From: Planctomycetia bacterium
GTDB taxonomy: Bacteria; Planctomycetota; Planctomycetia; Pirellulales; Thermoguttaceae
Direction: 5' to 3'
Assembly: GCA_030527185.1 (NCBI GenBank)
Contig: JAUNBF010000017.1
Location: 1 to 57,039 of the forward strand
DNA length: 57,039 nucleotides
Part shown: positions 43,434-53,056 of the stretch, piece by piece
How positions within the stretch are numbered: position 1 is the first letter of the stretch
Layout: every line of letters starts with the position of its first letter
Notes under the pieces: generated by a model
Seen by the model: the letters and a program-made list of their open reading frames with translations, nothing else
What the model was told of the DNA's origin: nothing
The model's database searches: none
Program-made: the position numbers and the translations under genes

Positions 43434-45518
43434 ATGCGAAAAATGTTCTGGATGGCGGCTGTGTGGTTCCTCTCCACTTCGTGGATTTGGGGAGCGGAAA
43501 CGATGACACTCTTTCAGCCTTCCGATGTGGGAAAGGTGAACGTGCAGGACGCGAATGTGACGCGGAATGAGGAAAAGAATTGCGTGGATGTTCTGGCTCT
43601 GGGGAAAAATTACCAGTGGCCGGGATTTTCCTGTACAGGGGAATGGAAACTGGACGAATTCACGACACTTCGGTTGGATGTGGAGAATACTTCCGACCGG
43701 GAGATTTCGGTTTCCTTCCGTGCCGACAGTCCTGAAACAAAGTCGGAGGGTTGGTTCCAGAGTGGATTTGCCGTTCCTGCCGGAGAGCGGATGGTGAAGG
43801 AGCTTTCCATTGGGAACGTATTTCCGCCGCAGTTGCAGGGGAAAGTCGTTGGGATGCGTGGTTTACCGGGTGGTATTCGCGCGAACAGTGGAGCCTTTAC
43901 CTGGGAGAAAATCGTCCGATTTTTTGTATTTACTGCGAATATCAAGGAACCCGTTTTGTTTCGCGTTTATGGCATTACCGCGGTGAAACAGGAAACGGAG
44001 AATCGCACGATTGCCGATTGGAAAAAGATGTCTCCCGAAGAGTTCTTCCCCTTCATCGACGTTTACGGCCAGTTCAAATACGAGGATTGGCCGGGCAAAA
44101 TCCACTCGGACGAAGACTTTCCCAAGCGGATTGCGGCAGAAGAGGCAGATTGGGCGAAAAATCCCCGTCCGGTGGAGTGGAATGCTTACGGCGGCTGGAA
44201 AAATGGCCCGAAATTGAAGGCCACAGGGCGTTTCCGCGTGGAGAAATACGAAGGTAAATGGTGGTTTGTGGACCCGGAAGGATGTCTTTTCTGGTCGCAC
44301 GGTGTGGATTGTGTCGGGGTGGGAAATGGCGTGACGCCCGTAACGCGTCGGGAAAATTATTTTGAAAACCTCCCGGCCAAAGAGACCCCTTACGGCAAAT
44401 TTTACGGAAAAGGTTGGTCGGCCATCGGTTTTTACAAAGACCACAGTCCGTACGAATATTACAATTTTACGCAGTCCAACCTCTACCGCAAATACGGAAC
44501 CGATTTTGAAAACGCCCATGCCAGCATTGCTCACCAACGGCTTGCCAGTTGGGGGATGAACACGATTGGAAACTGGTCGTCGAATAAAATTTATGGAAAA
44601 CGCCAAACGCCGTATGTGTTGACATTGAATTGCAACGAGCCGAAAATCGAAGGTTCGACCGGTTACTGGGGCAAATTTCCCGATCCTTTCTCGCCGAAAT
44701 TCCGCGAAAACATGAAAAAGGCAATTTCCTGGAACAAGGATTTTCTGAACGATCCGATGTGCCTGGGAGCGTTTGTGAACAACGAGATTTCGTGGGGTGC
44801 CGCCGGTTCCCTTGCCGAGGCCGCACTTTCTTCTCCTCCGACACAGCCGGTCAAACTGGCGATGATGGAATTTTTGAAGAAAAAGTACTCAACGATTGAA
44901 AAGTTGAACGAAACGTGGAAAACCACTTTTGCCAGTTGGGAAGCCTTGTTGCAGAATGCCGACGTGCCGAAAAATTCCGAGTTGAAGCCCGATTTGGAAG
45001 CGTTTTACACCATCATTGCGGAGGAATATTTCCGCGTCATTCACGAAGAACTCCGTGCCGCCGATCCGCAACTGCTCGATATGGGGTGCCGTTTTGCGTG
45101 GGTAAACGACTTGGCCGCGAAAGCTATGGCGAAGTATGTCGACGTGATGAGCTACAACTTCTATCGCGTTTCGATTGCCGATGTTCGGATGCCTGCCGAT
45201 ATTGATATGCCGTGTATTGTTGGGGAATTCCATTTCGGAGCTCTCGACCGTGGCATGTTCCACACCGGTTTGCAAGGAGCCAAAGATCAGAACGATCGGG
45301 CGGAAAAGTATGCGAACTACGTGACCGGAGCATTGGAAAATCCCTGCATTGTCGGGACGCACTGGTTCCAGTACGGTTCCCAGGCGACGACCGGGCGATT
45401 CGACGGCGAAAACTACCAGATCGGCCTCGTTGATTTGGGCGACACGCCGTATCCCGAAATTATCGCGAAAGTCCGGGAAATAGGGCATAACATGTATTCC
45501 ATCCGCTCGAAAAAATAA
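43434..45518 (+). CDS. Secreted GH50-like (beta-agarase-related) glycoside hydrolase
   Basis: A 694-residue enzyme with a signal peptide (MFWMAAVWFLSTSWIWG). Residues about 25-180 form a carbohydrate-binding-like beta domain. The catalytic TIM barrel follows: FWSHGVDCVGVG, GAFVNNEISWGAA (acid/base Glu after Asn, GH-A pattern) and CIVGEFHFGALDRGMFH (nucleophile Glu). GTHWFQYGSQATTGRFDGEN is typical of GH50 agarases. Freshwater and gut relatives may cut other galactans. It starts behind AGGAG and has its own promoter, beside cassette 2. Confidence 0.82.
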   Translation: MRKMFWMAAVWFLSTSWIWGAETMTLFQPSDVGKVNVQDANVTRNEEKNCVDVLALGKNYQWPGFSCTGEWKLDEFTTLRLDVENTSDREISVSFRADSPETKSEGWFQSGFAVPAGERMVKELSIGNVFPPQLQGKVVGMRGLPGGIRANSGAFTWEKIVRFFVFTANIKEPVLFRVYGITAVKQETENRTIADWKKMSPEEFFPFIDVYGQFKYEDWPGKIHSDEDFPKRIAAEEADWAKNPRPVEWNAYGGWKNGPKLKATGRFRVEKYEGKWWFVDPEGCLFWSHGVDCVGVGNGVTPVTRRENYFENLPAKETPYGKFYGKGWSAIGFYKDHSPYEYYNFTQSNLYRKYGTDFENAHASIAHQRLASWGMNTIGNWSSNKIYGKRQTPYVLTLNCNEPKIEGSTGYWGKFPDPFSPKFRENMKKAISWNKDFLNDPMCLGAFVNNEISWGAAGSLAEAALSSPPTQPVKLAMMEFLKKKYSTIEKLNETWKTTFASWEALLQNADVPKNSELKPDLEAFYTIIAEEYFRVIHEELRAADPQLLDMGCRFAWVNDLAAKAMAKYVDVMSYNFYRVSIADVRMPADIDMPCIVGEFHFGALDRGMFHTGLQGAKDQNDRAEKYANYVTGALENPCIVGTHWFQYGSQATTGRFDGENYQIGLVDLGDTPYPEIIAKVREIGHNMYSIRSKK

Positions 45519-45549
45519 CCCGAACGCGGGAAATCTTCTTTGCGAACAG

Positions 45550-45625
45550 CCCTCCCCGAAGGCTGGGAAAACGCACTTGGGGAGGAGACTGGCGGGGTGG
45601 GGAATTTCCCTCCTCGGAAGTCCTT
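45550..45625. repeat. Possible remnant of the MITE-like element
   Basis: CTCCCCGAAGG and CTTGGGGAGG form a short hairpin, and CTTGGGGAGGAGACTGGCGG resembles the arm of the element at 26513. Only one arm is recognisable. Confidence 0.35.
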
Positions 45626-45673
45626 CGTATTTAGCTTCTTTAAATGCCGCCATTATTTTTGAAAGGAATGAAA

Positions 45674-48463
45674 ATGCTTCGCCTCGCCCTGTTTTGTCTC
45701 CTGCTGGGAGGCTTTCTTACCCCGGTTTTTTCGGCACAATGGTTTATTTCACCAGACGGTCTGGACACGCAGGCCGGAACGCGGGAGGCTCCGTTTGCCA
45801 CGTTGGAAAAAGCCCGCGATACCGCCCGCCAATGGCGAAAAGAACACCCGCAGGAACCTCTCACCATCACCTTCCTGCCGGGGCAATACTGCCTGGGAAA
45901 GCGTGTTTCCTTTACGCAACCCGATTCGGGGACGCCGGAAGCCCCCCTGCGAATCGAAGCGGAAATTCCGGGAAAAACGGTTCTTTCCGGGAGTATTGCT
46001 GTCCCGAACTGGAAAAAAGTGCCGTTTCGCGGACGCAACGATGTCTGGGAAGCGGATTTGGCACCTTTGGGTGTGAAACAGAAAATCCACCAGTTGTTTC
46101 TCCACGGAACCCGCCAAATTTGGGCACGTTACCCCAACTGGGACGCTCGTTATCCCTTTTCGGGCGGCTGGGCGTATGTCGACGGGGAAATCATCGGGAT
46201 GTATAAGGAGGTGGAAGGGGAACGGTGCGACCAGGTTCGTCTGAAAGCGGAAGATTATCGCAATTGGGTGAATCCACAGGAGGGAGAAATTTGCATTTTT
46301 CCCCGATACAATTGGTGGAATCGGGTGGAAAAAATCGCGTCGGCAGACCCGGAGGAGAAAATGTTGACGCTGACCCGACCGATGCCGTACGCCGCCCGTG
46401 CTGCCGACCGGTATTGCGTGATGGGATTTCGTGAAGAACTCGACGCACCGGGGGAATGGTATCAGGATGTCGAAAATCAGAAACTCTACTTCATTCCGCC
46501 GGAAGGGGTGACTTTTCCCGCCAGCGAAACCGTTTCCGGCGTGACGATTCCGATCGCGTCGGGAATGTTGTATTTTGAGCGGACGGAAAATGTTGTTCTG
46601 CGAGGTCTCGATTTGTGCGCGGCGGAAAGCTTTGGCGTGCAAATGCGGAATTGCCGGAATATTGTGGTGGAAAAGTGCCTGATTCACGATATGGTTTTCT
46701 TCCTCGGAGCGGGGGTCTCCATTCATGGCGGAAAGGACTGCACCGTCCGGGGATGCGATTTCTGGAATCTGGGGAGCCATGGAATCGAAGTTTTTGGTGG
46801 CGACTATGCCAAAATGGAGAAGATGAACCACAATCTGGAAAACAACTACATCCACCACTGTGGCCAGATGAACCGTCATGGAATTGCGATCACACTGGGG
46901 GCGTTGGGCGTTCGGGTGGCTCACAACCTGATCCACGACACGCCTCGGTGCGCGATTTTTTACGGCGGCAACCTCCACACCATCGAATACAACCGAATCC
47001 GATTCACGAATCTGGAAATGGAGGATACCGCCGCCATTTACGGAGGTGGCTGGACGGGGGGCAACTCGGTCATCCGCTACAATCACATCACCGACACCAT
47101 CGGGTTTGGTCACAAAATGGGCACCTATCAATTTTTCATGTTTGCCTGGGGAATTTATATCGACGAAGCTGGTGGCGGGAACGACGTTTACGGCAATTTT
47201 GTGCAACATGCCCAGGCCGGAGCGATGCACCTTCACTGCGGGCGGGAAAACCATATTTACAACAATATTTTTGTCAACAATGCCGGGAAAAACGGGAAAT
47301 CGTTCCAGTTTTCGTTCCAGGGCTGGAACAACGATCCGCAAGGGTATTTTGTGGCTCGCCGTCAACCGACGATTCTGAAAGAGTACGAGAAACGTATGCA
47401 GCAAAACCCTCGCTGGGCGGAATATCGCGGCATGAAAACCTCGCCGGCCAATCCTTTTTTGCCAGACGGAACGGTCATGCGTGGGAATCGTCTGGAACGG
47501 AATATCTTCTACTTCCCCGACCAGCCGGAATCGACGTACATGCGATCCATCTGCAATTTGGAGTACAATCACGTGGATCACAACCTCGTTTGGAATGGTG
47601 GAAAAGCTCCGATCAAAACAGACCGTACGGGAACGCCGAAATTTCTGGCAGACGTGACGGAAAAAATTCCGAACATCGATTTTTCGCGGCAAAATACCGA
47701 AGAAGCCATGGTGCGGAATGGAAACAAGACGATTGCCGAAGGGTGGACGTGGTATCACAAAACGTATCCCGATATGAAGGCGGAAATCGTTTCGTGGGAC
47801 GGGAAAAACGCACTGCGACTCCCCGGTTGTTTCAATGAAGAGAAAAAGTATGTGAAATATACCTGCGTCCGATCGACTCCCTTTACGCTGGAGCCGGGGA
47901 AGAATTATCGCCTTTCGTTCCGGCTGCGACACGAAAACGCGACGGGAGATTTGCAAGTCCGTTTCGTCGCGGAAAATCAGGGACTCTGGAAAGCCTACGG
48001 ACTCAAGAATTTTCGCCGGCAATTCGACATGTCCGACTGCGGTACCGTCCTCACGCCGTATGAATGCAGTACCCTCTTCCGCTTCCCCGCTCCGGGTGAA
48101 AAGGATTACGACGAACGTGCCACCTCCCTGACGCTCCACATCTCCTTCCAGTCCCGCGAAGGTTGGGCGGAAGTGGGGGATATGAAGCTGGAGGAAGTGG
48201 AGATGATTACCGGCTGGGAAGGTTGGCAACACTCCGGGGCGGACGTGCATTCGATCGTGGCCGACCCCTGTTTTGTGGACGCAGCCAACGGCGACTACCG
48301 TTTACGCGAAAATTCGCCAGCATTTCCACTCGGTTTTGAACCGTTGCCTTTTGAGAAAATGGGGCCGATGGAATCCGATTGCCGAATCACCTGGCCGATT
48401 GTCGAAGCGGAAGGCGTTCGGGAAAATCCTCAATGGCTGACGATTCCACCGGAAAACGAATAA
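45674..48463 (+). CDS. Secreted right-handed beta-helix protein (GH141/pectate-lyase-like)
   Basis: About 929 residues. The start at 45674 follows AAGGA and gives a signal peptide (LRLALFCLLLGGFLTPVFS). QWFISPDGLDTQAGTREAPF and AKDTA-like ATLEKARDTARQW are the opening of polysaccharide-active parallel beta-helix proteins. The solenoid at about 300-560 has Asn ladders and repeated HNLIHD/NYIHH units (NNYIHHCGQMNRHGIAITL, HNLIHDTPRCAIFYGGN). The last 250 residues form a jelly-roll carbohydrate-binding-like domain. Families GH141 and related lyases fit; the substrate is unknown. It lies next to the GH50-like gene and may share its role. Confidence 0.8.
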   Translation: MLRLALFCLLLGGFLTPVFSAQWFISPDGLDTQAGTREAPFATLEKARDTARQWRKEHPQEPLTITFLPGQYCLGKRVSFTQPDSGTPEAPLRIEAEIPGKTVLSGSIAVPNWKKVPFRGRNDVWEADLAPLGVKQKIHQLFLHGTRQIWARYPNWDARYPFSGGWAYVDGEIIGMYKEVEGERCDQVRLKAEDYRNWVNPQEGEICIFPRYNWWNRVEKIASADPEEKMLTLTRPMPYAARAADRYCVMGFREELDAPGEWYQDVENQKLYFIPPEGVTFPASETVSGVTIPIASGMLYFERTENVVLRGLDLCAAESFGVQMRNCRNIVVEKCLIHDMVFFLGAGVSIHGGKDCTVRGCDFWNLGSHGIEVFGGDYAKMEKMNHNLENNYIHHCGQMNRHGIAITLGALGVRVAHNLIHDTPRCAIFYGGNLHTIEYNRIRFTNLEMEDTAAIYGGGWTGGNSVIRYNHITDTIGFGHKMGTYQFFMFAWGIYIDEAGGGNDVYGNFVQHAQAGAMHLHCGRENHIYNNIFVNNAGKNGKSFQFSFQGWNNDPQGYFVARRQPTILKEYEKRMQQNPRWAEYRGMKTSPANPFLPDGTVMRGNRLERNIFYFPDQPESTYMRSICNLEYNHVDHNLVWNGGKAPIKTDRTGTPKFLADVTEKIPNIDFSRQNTEEAMVRNGNKTIAEGWTWYHKTYPDMKAEIVSWDGKNALRLPGCFNEEKKYVKYTCVRSTPFTLEPGKNYRLSFRLRHENATGDLQVRFVAENQGLWKAYGLKNFRRQFDMSDCGTVLTPYECSTLFRFPAPGEKDYDERATSLTLHISFQSREGWAEVGDMKLEEVEMITGWEGWQHSGADVHSIVADPCFVDAANGDYRLRENSPAFPLGFEPLPFEKMGPMESDCRITWPIVEAEGVRENPQWLTIPPENE

Positions 48464-48473
48464 TGACCACGAA

Positions 48474-49388
48474 TTATCCCGCAGAAATGACCTGGCGAAC
48501 GTCCTGAATATCCTTCCGAATCTGTTTCGCCAGCATTTCCGCCGAGGAAAAGGCCACCGTTTCCCGCAGTTTGGCAAGCCACTCCAGCGTCAACGTTTTC
48601 CCATACAAGTCGCCGGAAAAATCGAGCAGATAGGCTTCCACTTTCGTCTCATTCTCATGAAACGTGACGTTGGGTCCGACATGGACGGCGGCGGGAAAAA
48701 TCTGGCCATCGACCAACGCCCGGCAGGCATAAATTCCCTGAGCGGGGAGGAGCGTGGGCACCTTTTCGAGATTGGCTGTCGGAAAACCGAACGTTCTTCC
48801 GCGAGCTTCGCCGTGCGCCACCGTCCCACAAGTGCGATACGGTTGCGTCAGGAGTCGATTCGCCTCCTGGATATGCCCTTCGGAAATCAATTGCCGGACG
48901 CGGGTACTGGAAACAATTGCCCCGTCGAGCCAAACCGACTCGACAATCTGAAACTCCATACCGTGTGTCTGGCACCAGGCCTGCATTCGCCGCGGAGTTC
49001 CTTCCCGATTTTTGCCGAAGTGGAAATTTTCCCCTTCCACCACGATTTTCGCGTGAAGGAGGTCGCGCAAAATCTTTTGAAAAAACGTCTCCGCATTCTG
49101 TCGCAAAAAAGCCGGACTGGTGGGGCAAAAAACCACCGCGTCAACTCCCAACCTCTCCAGCAGTTCCACTTTCCGCAACGGCCAGGTCAATTGTCGGGGA
49201 GCCTTTTCAGGAGCGAGGATTCGTACCGGGTGGGGTTGGAACGTGAAAACCACGGAAGGGACGCCACGATGCGTGATTTTTTCCAAAATGGCCGCATGTC
49301 CCCGATGAACGCCATCGAAATTCCCCACCGAGACAGCTCCGTTCCAATACTTTTCAGGCAGTGGTTCCAGCTTCTCCCAAACCAGCAT
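48474..49388 (-). CDS. ribF: Bifunctional riboflavin kinase / FAD synthetase
   Basis: Makes FMN and then FAD. The 304-residue product starts at 49388 behind GGGAGG. The N-terminal adenylyltransferase has SVGNFDGVHRGH and the closing ISSTRVR-type motif as VSSTRVRQLI. The C-terminal kinase has HGEARGRTFGFPTANL and a LDFSGDLYGK block. No oddities. It is on the same strand as and 130 bases downstream of cassette 3. Confidence 0.95.
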   Translation of the reverse strand: MLVWEKLEPLPEKYWNGAVSVGNFDGVHRGHAAILEKITHRGVPSVVFTFQPHPVRILAPEKAPRQLTWPLRKVELLERLGVDAVVFCPTSPAFLRQNAETFFQKILRDLLHAKIVVEGENFHFGKNREGTPRRMQAWCQTHGMEFQIVESVWLDGAIVSSTRVRQLISEGHIQEANRLLTQPYRTCGTVAHGEARGRTFGFPTANLEKVPTLLPAQGIYACRALVDGQIFPAAVHVGPNVTFHENETKVEAYLLDFSGDLYGKTLTLEWLAKLRETVAFSSAEMLAKQIRKDIQDVRQVISAG

Positions 49389-49518
49389 TTCAAATCCTCC
49401 CATGAAACAAACATTCCAACGTGTCTTCAGGAACGTGCAAAATATTCTTTCAGTATAGCAGAGGAAAAATCGGTTACAAGGAGGTCCCGCAAGAGTCTTC
49501 TTTTTCAAAAAACAGATT

Positions 49519-50523
49519 TTACTGAGGAATCGTCGCAATCTGACCATCGGCTCGATCTCCCAACCAGGAATGGATCTGAGGATCGATGGAATAGTTGATT
49601 CGTTGGACGGAACCGTCACACAAGACCGTGCCGTAAGCCCCCGCGTGGCAGGAACCGAAGCGGTAGTTGGTGTCGATTCCGGCACGATCCTGCAAGGGAG
49701 CCAGATTTTCGCTGGCACTGTGATAAGTCACCGCTCGCATGATGTCGTTGTTGGTTCCGGTAAACATGCACTCGTTGTCGCCGGTATCCTTTCCCGTTTC
49801 GTAATAATCGGCACGAAGCCACTTTTCCCCCAACATGTACGTATTGGACAATCCGTCTCGAATCTGGGAAAAGGTGACGGCACTGTGCGTAAAAATGACG
49901 CCTCGGAAATGATTGCCGTAATCCGGCCATTTTCGACCTTGTGTCCAGGTCACAGCACTTTCCATCGTGGTGGGGATGGCGTAAAAATTGTACGTTCCCG
50001 ATGAGGTTGTCTGGGTTCCCGCGTTGGCGGTGTAGTCGGTTTTGGCCGCTTCCCGAAATCCCATCTCCAGATTGGCAAGTGTCGCGGCAAAGGAGCAGGG
50101 GTAAAGTTTCACACTCCGACGGCTGGGACAGGTAAAGCCACTTAAAGGAGTCTGGCAGACCGTGGAGGCACCTTCTTTCTGTTCAGGCGTCACCTCGTCC
50201 GGTTTTCCGTCACTCCCCAACCGTGCCAACGCTTGCTGTTCCATGTAGGGAAGAATCGAAAAAATCCAACTTCCCGGCTGCTCCGCCCCAAAACGGTCGG
50301 GATCGCCAACAAAATACCACGTCCATCCAACGCTGGGAAGACTTCGCGTGCTGCTTTCAAAATTCATACAGGCCAATCCCTGCTGGCGGAGTTGGTTGTT
50401 GCACTGCATGATCCGTGCCGCCTCACGAGCCTGTTGAACGGCAGGCAAAAGCAGCCCCACCAACATCCCGATAATCGCGATCACCACCAATAATTCAACG
50501 AGTGTAAACGCCTGTCGATTCAT
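49519..50523 (-). CDS. DUF1559 pseudopilin-like protein, cassette 3
   Basis: A 334-residue member with MNRQAFTLVELLVVIAIIGM at the start; Ala replaces the usual Gly before the cleavage site, which prepilin peptidases tolerate poorly to moderately. The DUF1559 core (QQAREAARIMQCNNQLRQQG) and the end motif CHAGAYGTVLCDGSV (H-X9-DG) are intact. The ribosome site GAGGTGAG precedes the ATG. It lies 25 bases behind the PEP-CTERM gene, matching the order of the other two cassettes. Confidence 0.94.
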   Translation of the reverse strand: MNRQAFTLVELLVVIAIIGMLVGLLLPAVQQAREAARIMQCNNQLRQQGLACMNFESSTRSLPSVGWTWYFVGDPDRFGAEQPGSWIFSILPYMEQQALARLGSDGKPDEVTPEQKEGASTVCQTPLSGFTCPSRRSVKLYPCSFAATLANLEMGFREAAKTDYTANAGTQTTSSGTYNFYAIPTTMESAVTWTQGRKWPDYGNHFRGVIFTHSAVTFSQIRDGLSNTYMLGEKWLRADYYETGKDTGDNECMFTGTNNDIMRAVTYHSASENLAPLQDRAGIDTNYRFGSCHAGAYGTVLCDGSVQRINYSIDPQIHSWLGDRADGQIATIPQ

Positions 50524-50548
50524 TTCTCACCTCAATTCTTCCCGTTTT

Positions 50549-52957
50549 CTATTTCCAACGTCTCACCACCCGACAACCCAACCAACCCAGACCGATCAGG
50601 AACATTCCCCACGTGGCAGGTTCGGGAACCGCGGCACGAGCGGCCAGGAAAAGTCCCACCTTTCCGTTGTCCAGCGACGCCGTGTAAGCCATCCATTGGG
50701 AGTCCGAGACGATGGTGTCCCAACCGTCCACGGAGGTGATCCCGCCAGCCTCCATAACGAGCATTCCTTGCTGCAAACTTTCGGCAATGTCCGTAAGATA
50801 CAGGTCTAAAAACGCTCCTTCCGCAAAGAAAACGTCGCCATTTGTGAGTAATATCCGATCGTGCGATCCCTCATAAGCGTCGATTTCCAATGTTCCCAAA
50901 ATCGTCAGATTGCCGTTTGTAATCGTGAAAGAGCCTATTTTCCCGATGTCATCTCCCGCAGAAAGAATACCCTCCGCTTCCACCCGAAGATCATCTCCCA
51001 ATTGCCGGGAAACGAGCAAACGGCCTTCTTTTACCGTAGTTCCCGCCAACCCTCCTGTTCCGTTATAGGCATACGTATTGTTTCCATTGAGAATCAGCGT
51101 TCCTGTTCCCGTTTTCGTCAGACTTTTATCCCCTGTCTGAGAGGAATTGACGATGGCGGAATCGACTGTCAAAATCTGGTTTTGCCCCACATCGAACGTG
51201 GTCGCTCCCTTGATTCGGAAATTCAGACCACTGCCAATCGTCGCGGAAGAAACCCCCGCAGCCACGTCCACCGTCATGTTTGGTTTCAGGTGAAAATGAA
51301 CCGTTCCGGTGCCACTTTTCGTGACTCCCGATTCGCTCAATGTCAGCGTTCCGGTAGTTCCATCGCCAATTTCCCAATAGACCTCACCAGCATTCTGGAA
51401 ATCGATCCCCTTCACATCCATCCTCAGGACTTCCATCACATGGTTGTTGGATTTGGCAATATCCTGAACCGTTAAGGCATAGGTACCCTGAAAGGTCGTC
51501 CGCGTCATCTTTAACCACTCTTGAGATGTTCCTGTTCCGGCGGAAAGCGTCAGTACCGTATCTTGCTTCAACGCAATTGCCAACGCACCTGAATTCGTCA
51601 CCCCCGATTGCAACGTCAGATTCCCGCCGTCAAAATTCCATGTGCCGGCGACGCTGCTGTTTTCCACCTCCAACTGCGATTGGGTCGAAAATGTCAGCAT
51701 TCTCTCAAAAGAATTTTTATCGAGAAGTTTCAGTGTGCCGTTTTGAACCGTCAGGTTGGCATTCCCGGTAAAATTTCCCGAACCCTGAATCGTTACCGTT
51801 CCCTGCAAAAGTCCGTTATCGACCTGGAGCGTCCCTCCTTTCATCGTGATGGAGCTTTGGGAAGTCATCCCCGCTGTCGTGGAATTGGTGTTATTGAAAT
51901 GAAGTTGTCCGCCGGAAACGGTTAAATTTCCCTTCAGGAGCGTCCCGGAATCGAATCGTAATTTGTACGCACCGCAAAATTCCAGGTCGCCGGTCAGACT
52001 TGCCCCATCCTGCAAAACCAATCCACCGCCCGTAATATTACTCAATGTCAGACTTGCCCCCTCCTCACCATGAACCACCCCGCCGGAAAAAAGGAGGGCA
52101 CAGGCCTGTTGCGAATAGTCGATTTGGGAGTCTCCCTGGATGGTCAGATTCGTTTTCAACGTCCAGGAGCCCCCCGGTGTAAGCGTTTTCAGCGTCGCGT
52201 TTTCCAGGGTTATCGTTGCCAGTTGGTCGCTTGTTTCCGAAGTCAACAATTGCCATGTTTTATATTTGTTCAAAGAGAGTGTCGCTCCCTTTTCCACCAG
52301 AATGCCCTCCTGAACATAGTGCGTCGCGGAAGTAATGGCCGTCTCTGTACTGTTGAATTGAAAAATGCCTGTTGCCACCTGGAGTTTTTGCAGATTCACC
52401 GCTCCGTCTGCGGCAATGACAGTATCCTTGCTTCCACCAAACGTTTTCAACGCTCCTCCCGTCAGGCTTCCTTTCAGAATCATCTTCGACGGGGTGGCTC
52501 CGGCGGCGGTCAGGAGGGTGATGCTGGCTCCCAAAGTCGTATCAATGACCACGTCAGGATGAATCGTATTGCCATTGTTCGGCTCTACCCGTGCCAACAA
52601 GGCTCCATAATCGAGTTGGTTCCCTCCATCGTAATCGTAATTTGTCCCGGTATCGATATAGGGCTGTTTCACTCCTTCCAAACCAGGCCCCGCCAGAAAA
52701 AGAGTGGTGCCATCACCCGGATTCACATCGTTTCCGCTTCGGAAGTAGGGTGCCACATTCAACGTTCCCCCGGATTTCACCGAAATGTCCCACGTTTCCG
52801 TTCCCTGGTAGTTATATGCCTCGTCGGTAATCGTTGTGTTGATTTCTCCCCAACCCTTTTCCGTCCCCAGGCCTCCCCAACCGATTCCTGCCACCAGTAA
52901 AAGCACTCGTCCAAACCCCCTGAGTGTGAAAATAGGGGGGGGGTAAATTTTCGACAC
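50549..52957 (-). CDS. PEP-CTERM beta-strand-repeat surface protein, cassette 3
   Basis: An 802-residue secreted protein with signal RVLLLVAGIGWGGLG, a long beta-solenoid body (TKTGTGTLILNGNNTYAYNG is the autotransporter-type repeat near 650) and the anchor VPEPATWGMFLIGLGWLGCR plus RRWK. As sequenced, the frame is open only from a GTG at 52957; the overlapping ATG at 52959 has an ideal ribosome site (GAGGAG, seven bases) but is shifted out of frame by the C9 run at codons 5-8. One more C would put the ATG in frame. The DUF1559 gene follows after 25 bases. Confidence 0.88.
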   Translation of the reverse strand: MSKIYPPPIFTLRGFGRVLLLVAGIGWGGLGTEKGWGEINTTITDEAYNYQGTETWDISVKSGGTLNVAPYFRSGNDVNPGDGTTLFLAGPGLEGVKQPYIDTGTNYDYDGGNQLDYGALLARVEPNNGNTIHPDVVIDTTLGASITLLTAAGATPSKMILKGSLTGGALKTFGGSKDTVIAADGAVNLQKLQVATGIFQFNSTETAITSATHYVQEGILVEKGATLSLNKYKTWQLLTSETSDQLATITLENATLKTLTPGGSWTLKTNLTIQGDSQIDYSQQACALLFSGGVVHGEEGASLTLSNITGGGLVLQDGASLTGDLEFCGAYKLRFDSGTLLKGNLTVSGGQLHFNNTNSTTAGMTSQSSITMKGGTLQVDNGLLQGTVTIQGSGNFTGNANLTVQNGTLKLLDKNSFERMLTFSTQSQLEVENSSVAGTWNFDGGNLTLQSGVTNSGALAIALKQDTVLTLSAGTGTSQEWLKMTRTTFQGTYALTVQDIAKSNNHVMEVLRMDVKGIDFQNAGEVYWEIGDGTTGTLTLSESGVTKSGTGTVHFHLKPNMTVDVAAGVSSATIGSGLNFRIKGATTFDVGQNQILTVDSAIVNSSQTGDKSLTKTGTGTLILNGNNTYAYNGTGGLAGTTVKEGRLLVSRQLGDDLRVEAEGILSAGDDIGKIGSFTITNGNLTILGTLEIDAYEGSHDRILLTNGDVFFAEGAFLDLYLTDIAESLQQGMLVMEAGGITSVDGWDTIVSDSQWMAYTASLDNGKVGLFLAARAAVPEPATWGMFLIGLGWLGCRVVRRWK

Positions 52958-52972
52958 ATGGGCAATCTCCTC
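52935..52972 (-). promoter_or_regulatory. Possible translational switch: GAGGAG, overlapping ATG/GTG and C9
   Basis: On the minus strand the ribosome site (52972-52967), ATG (52959-52957), overlapping GTG (52957-52955) and a nine-C run (52943-52935) lie within 38 bases. With nine C the GTG frame is open; with ten the ATG frame would be; with eight neither. Confidence 0.6.
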
Positions 52973-53056
52973 ATTTTAGGCTGTTTAAGAAGTTTCGTCT
53001 GAGAAACTTTCTCAAACAAAAACCAAAAAAATCCTTTCATCCATTCCATAAAATTT

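Noticed and set aside
45749..48250. 833-codon minus-strand frame opposite the beta-helix gene
   Set aside because: Shadow frame with His/Arg/Phe-rich translation; the plus strand has a signal peptide and repeats.
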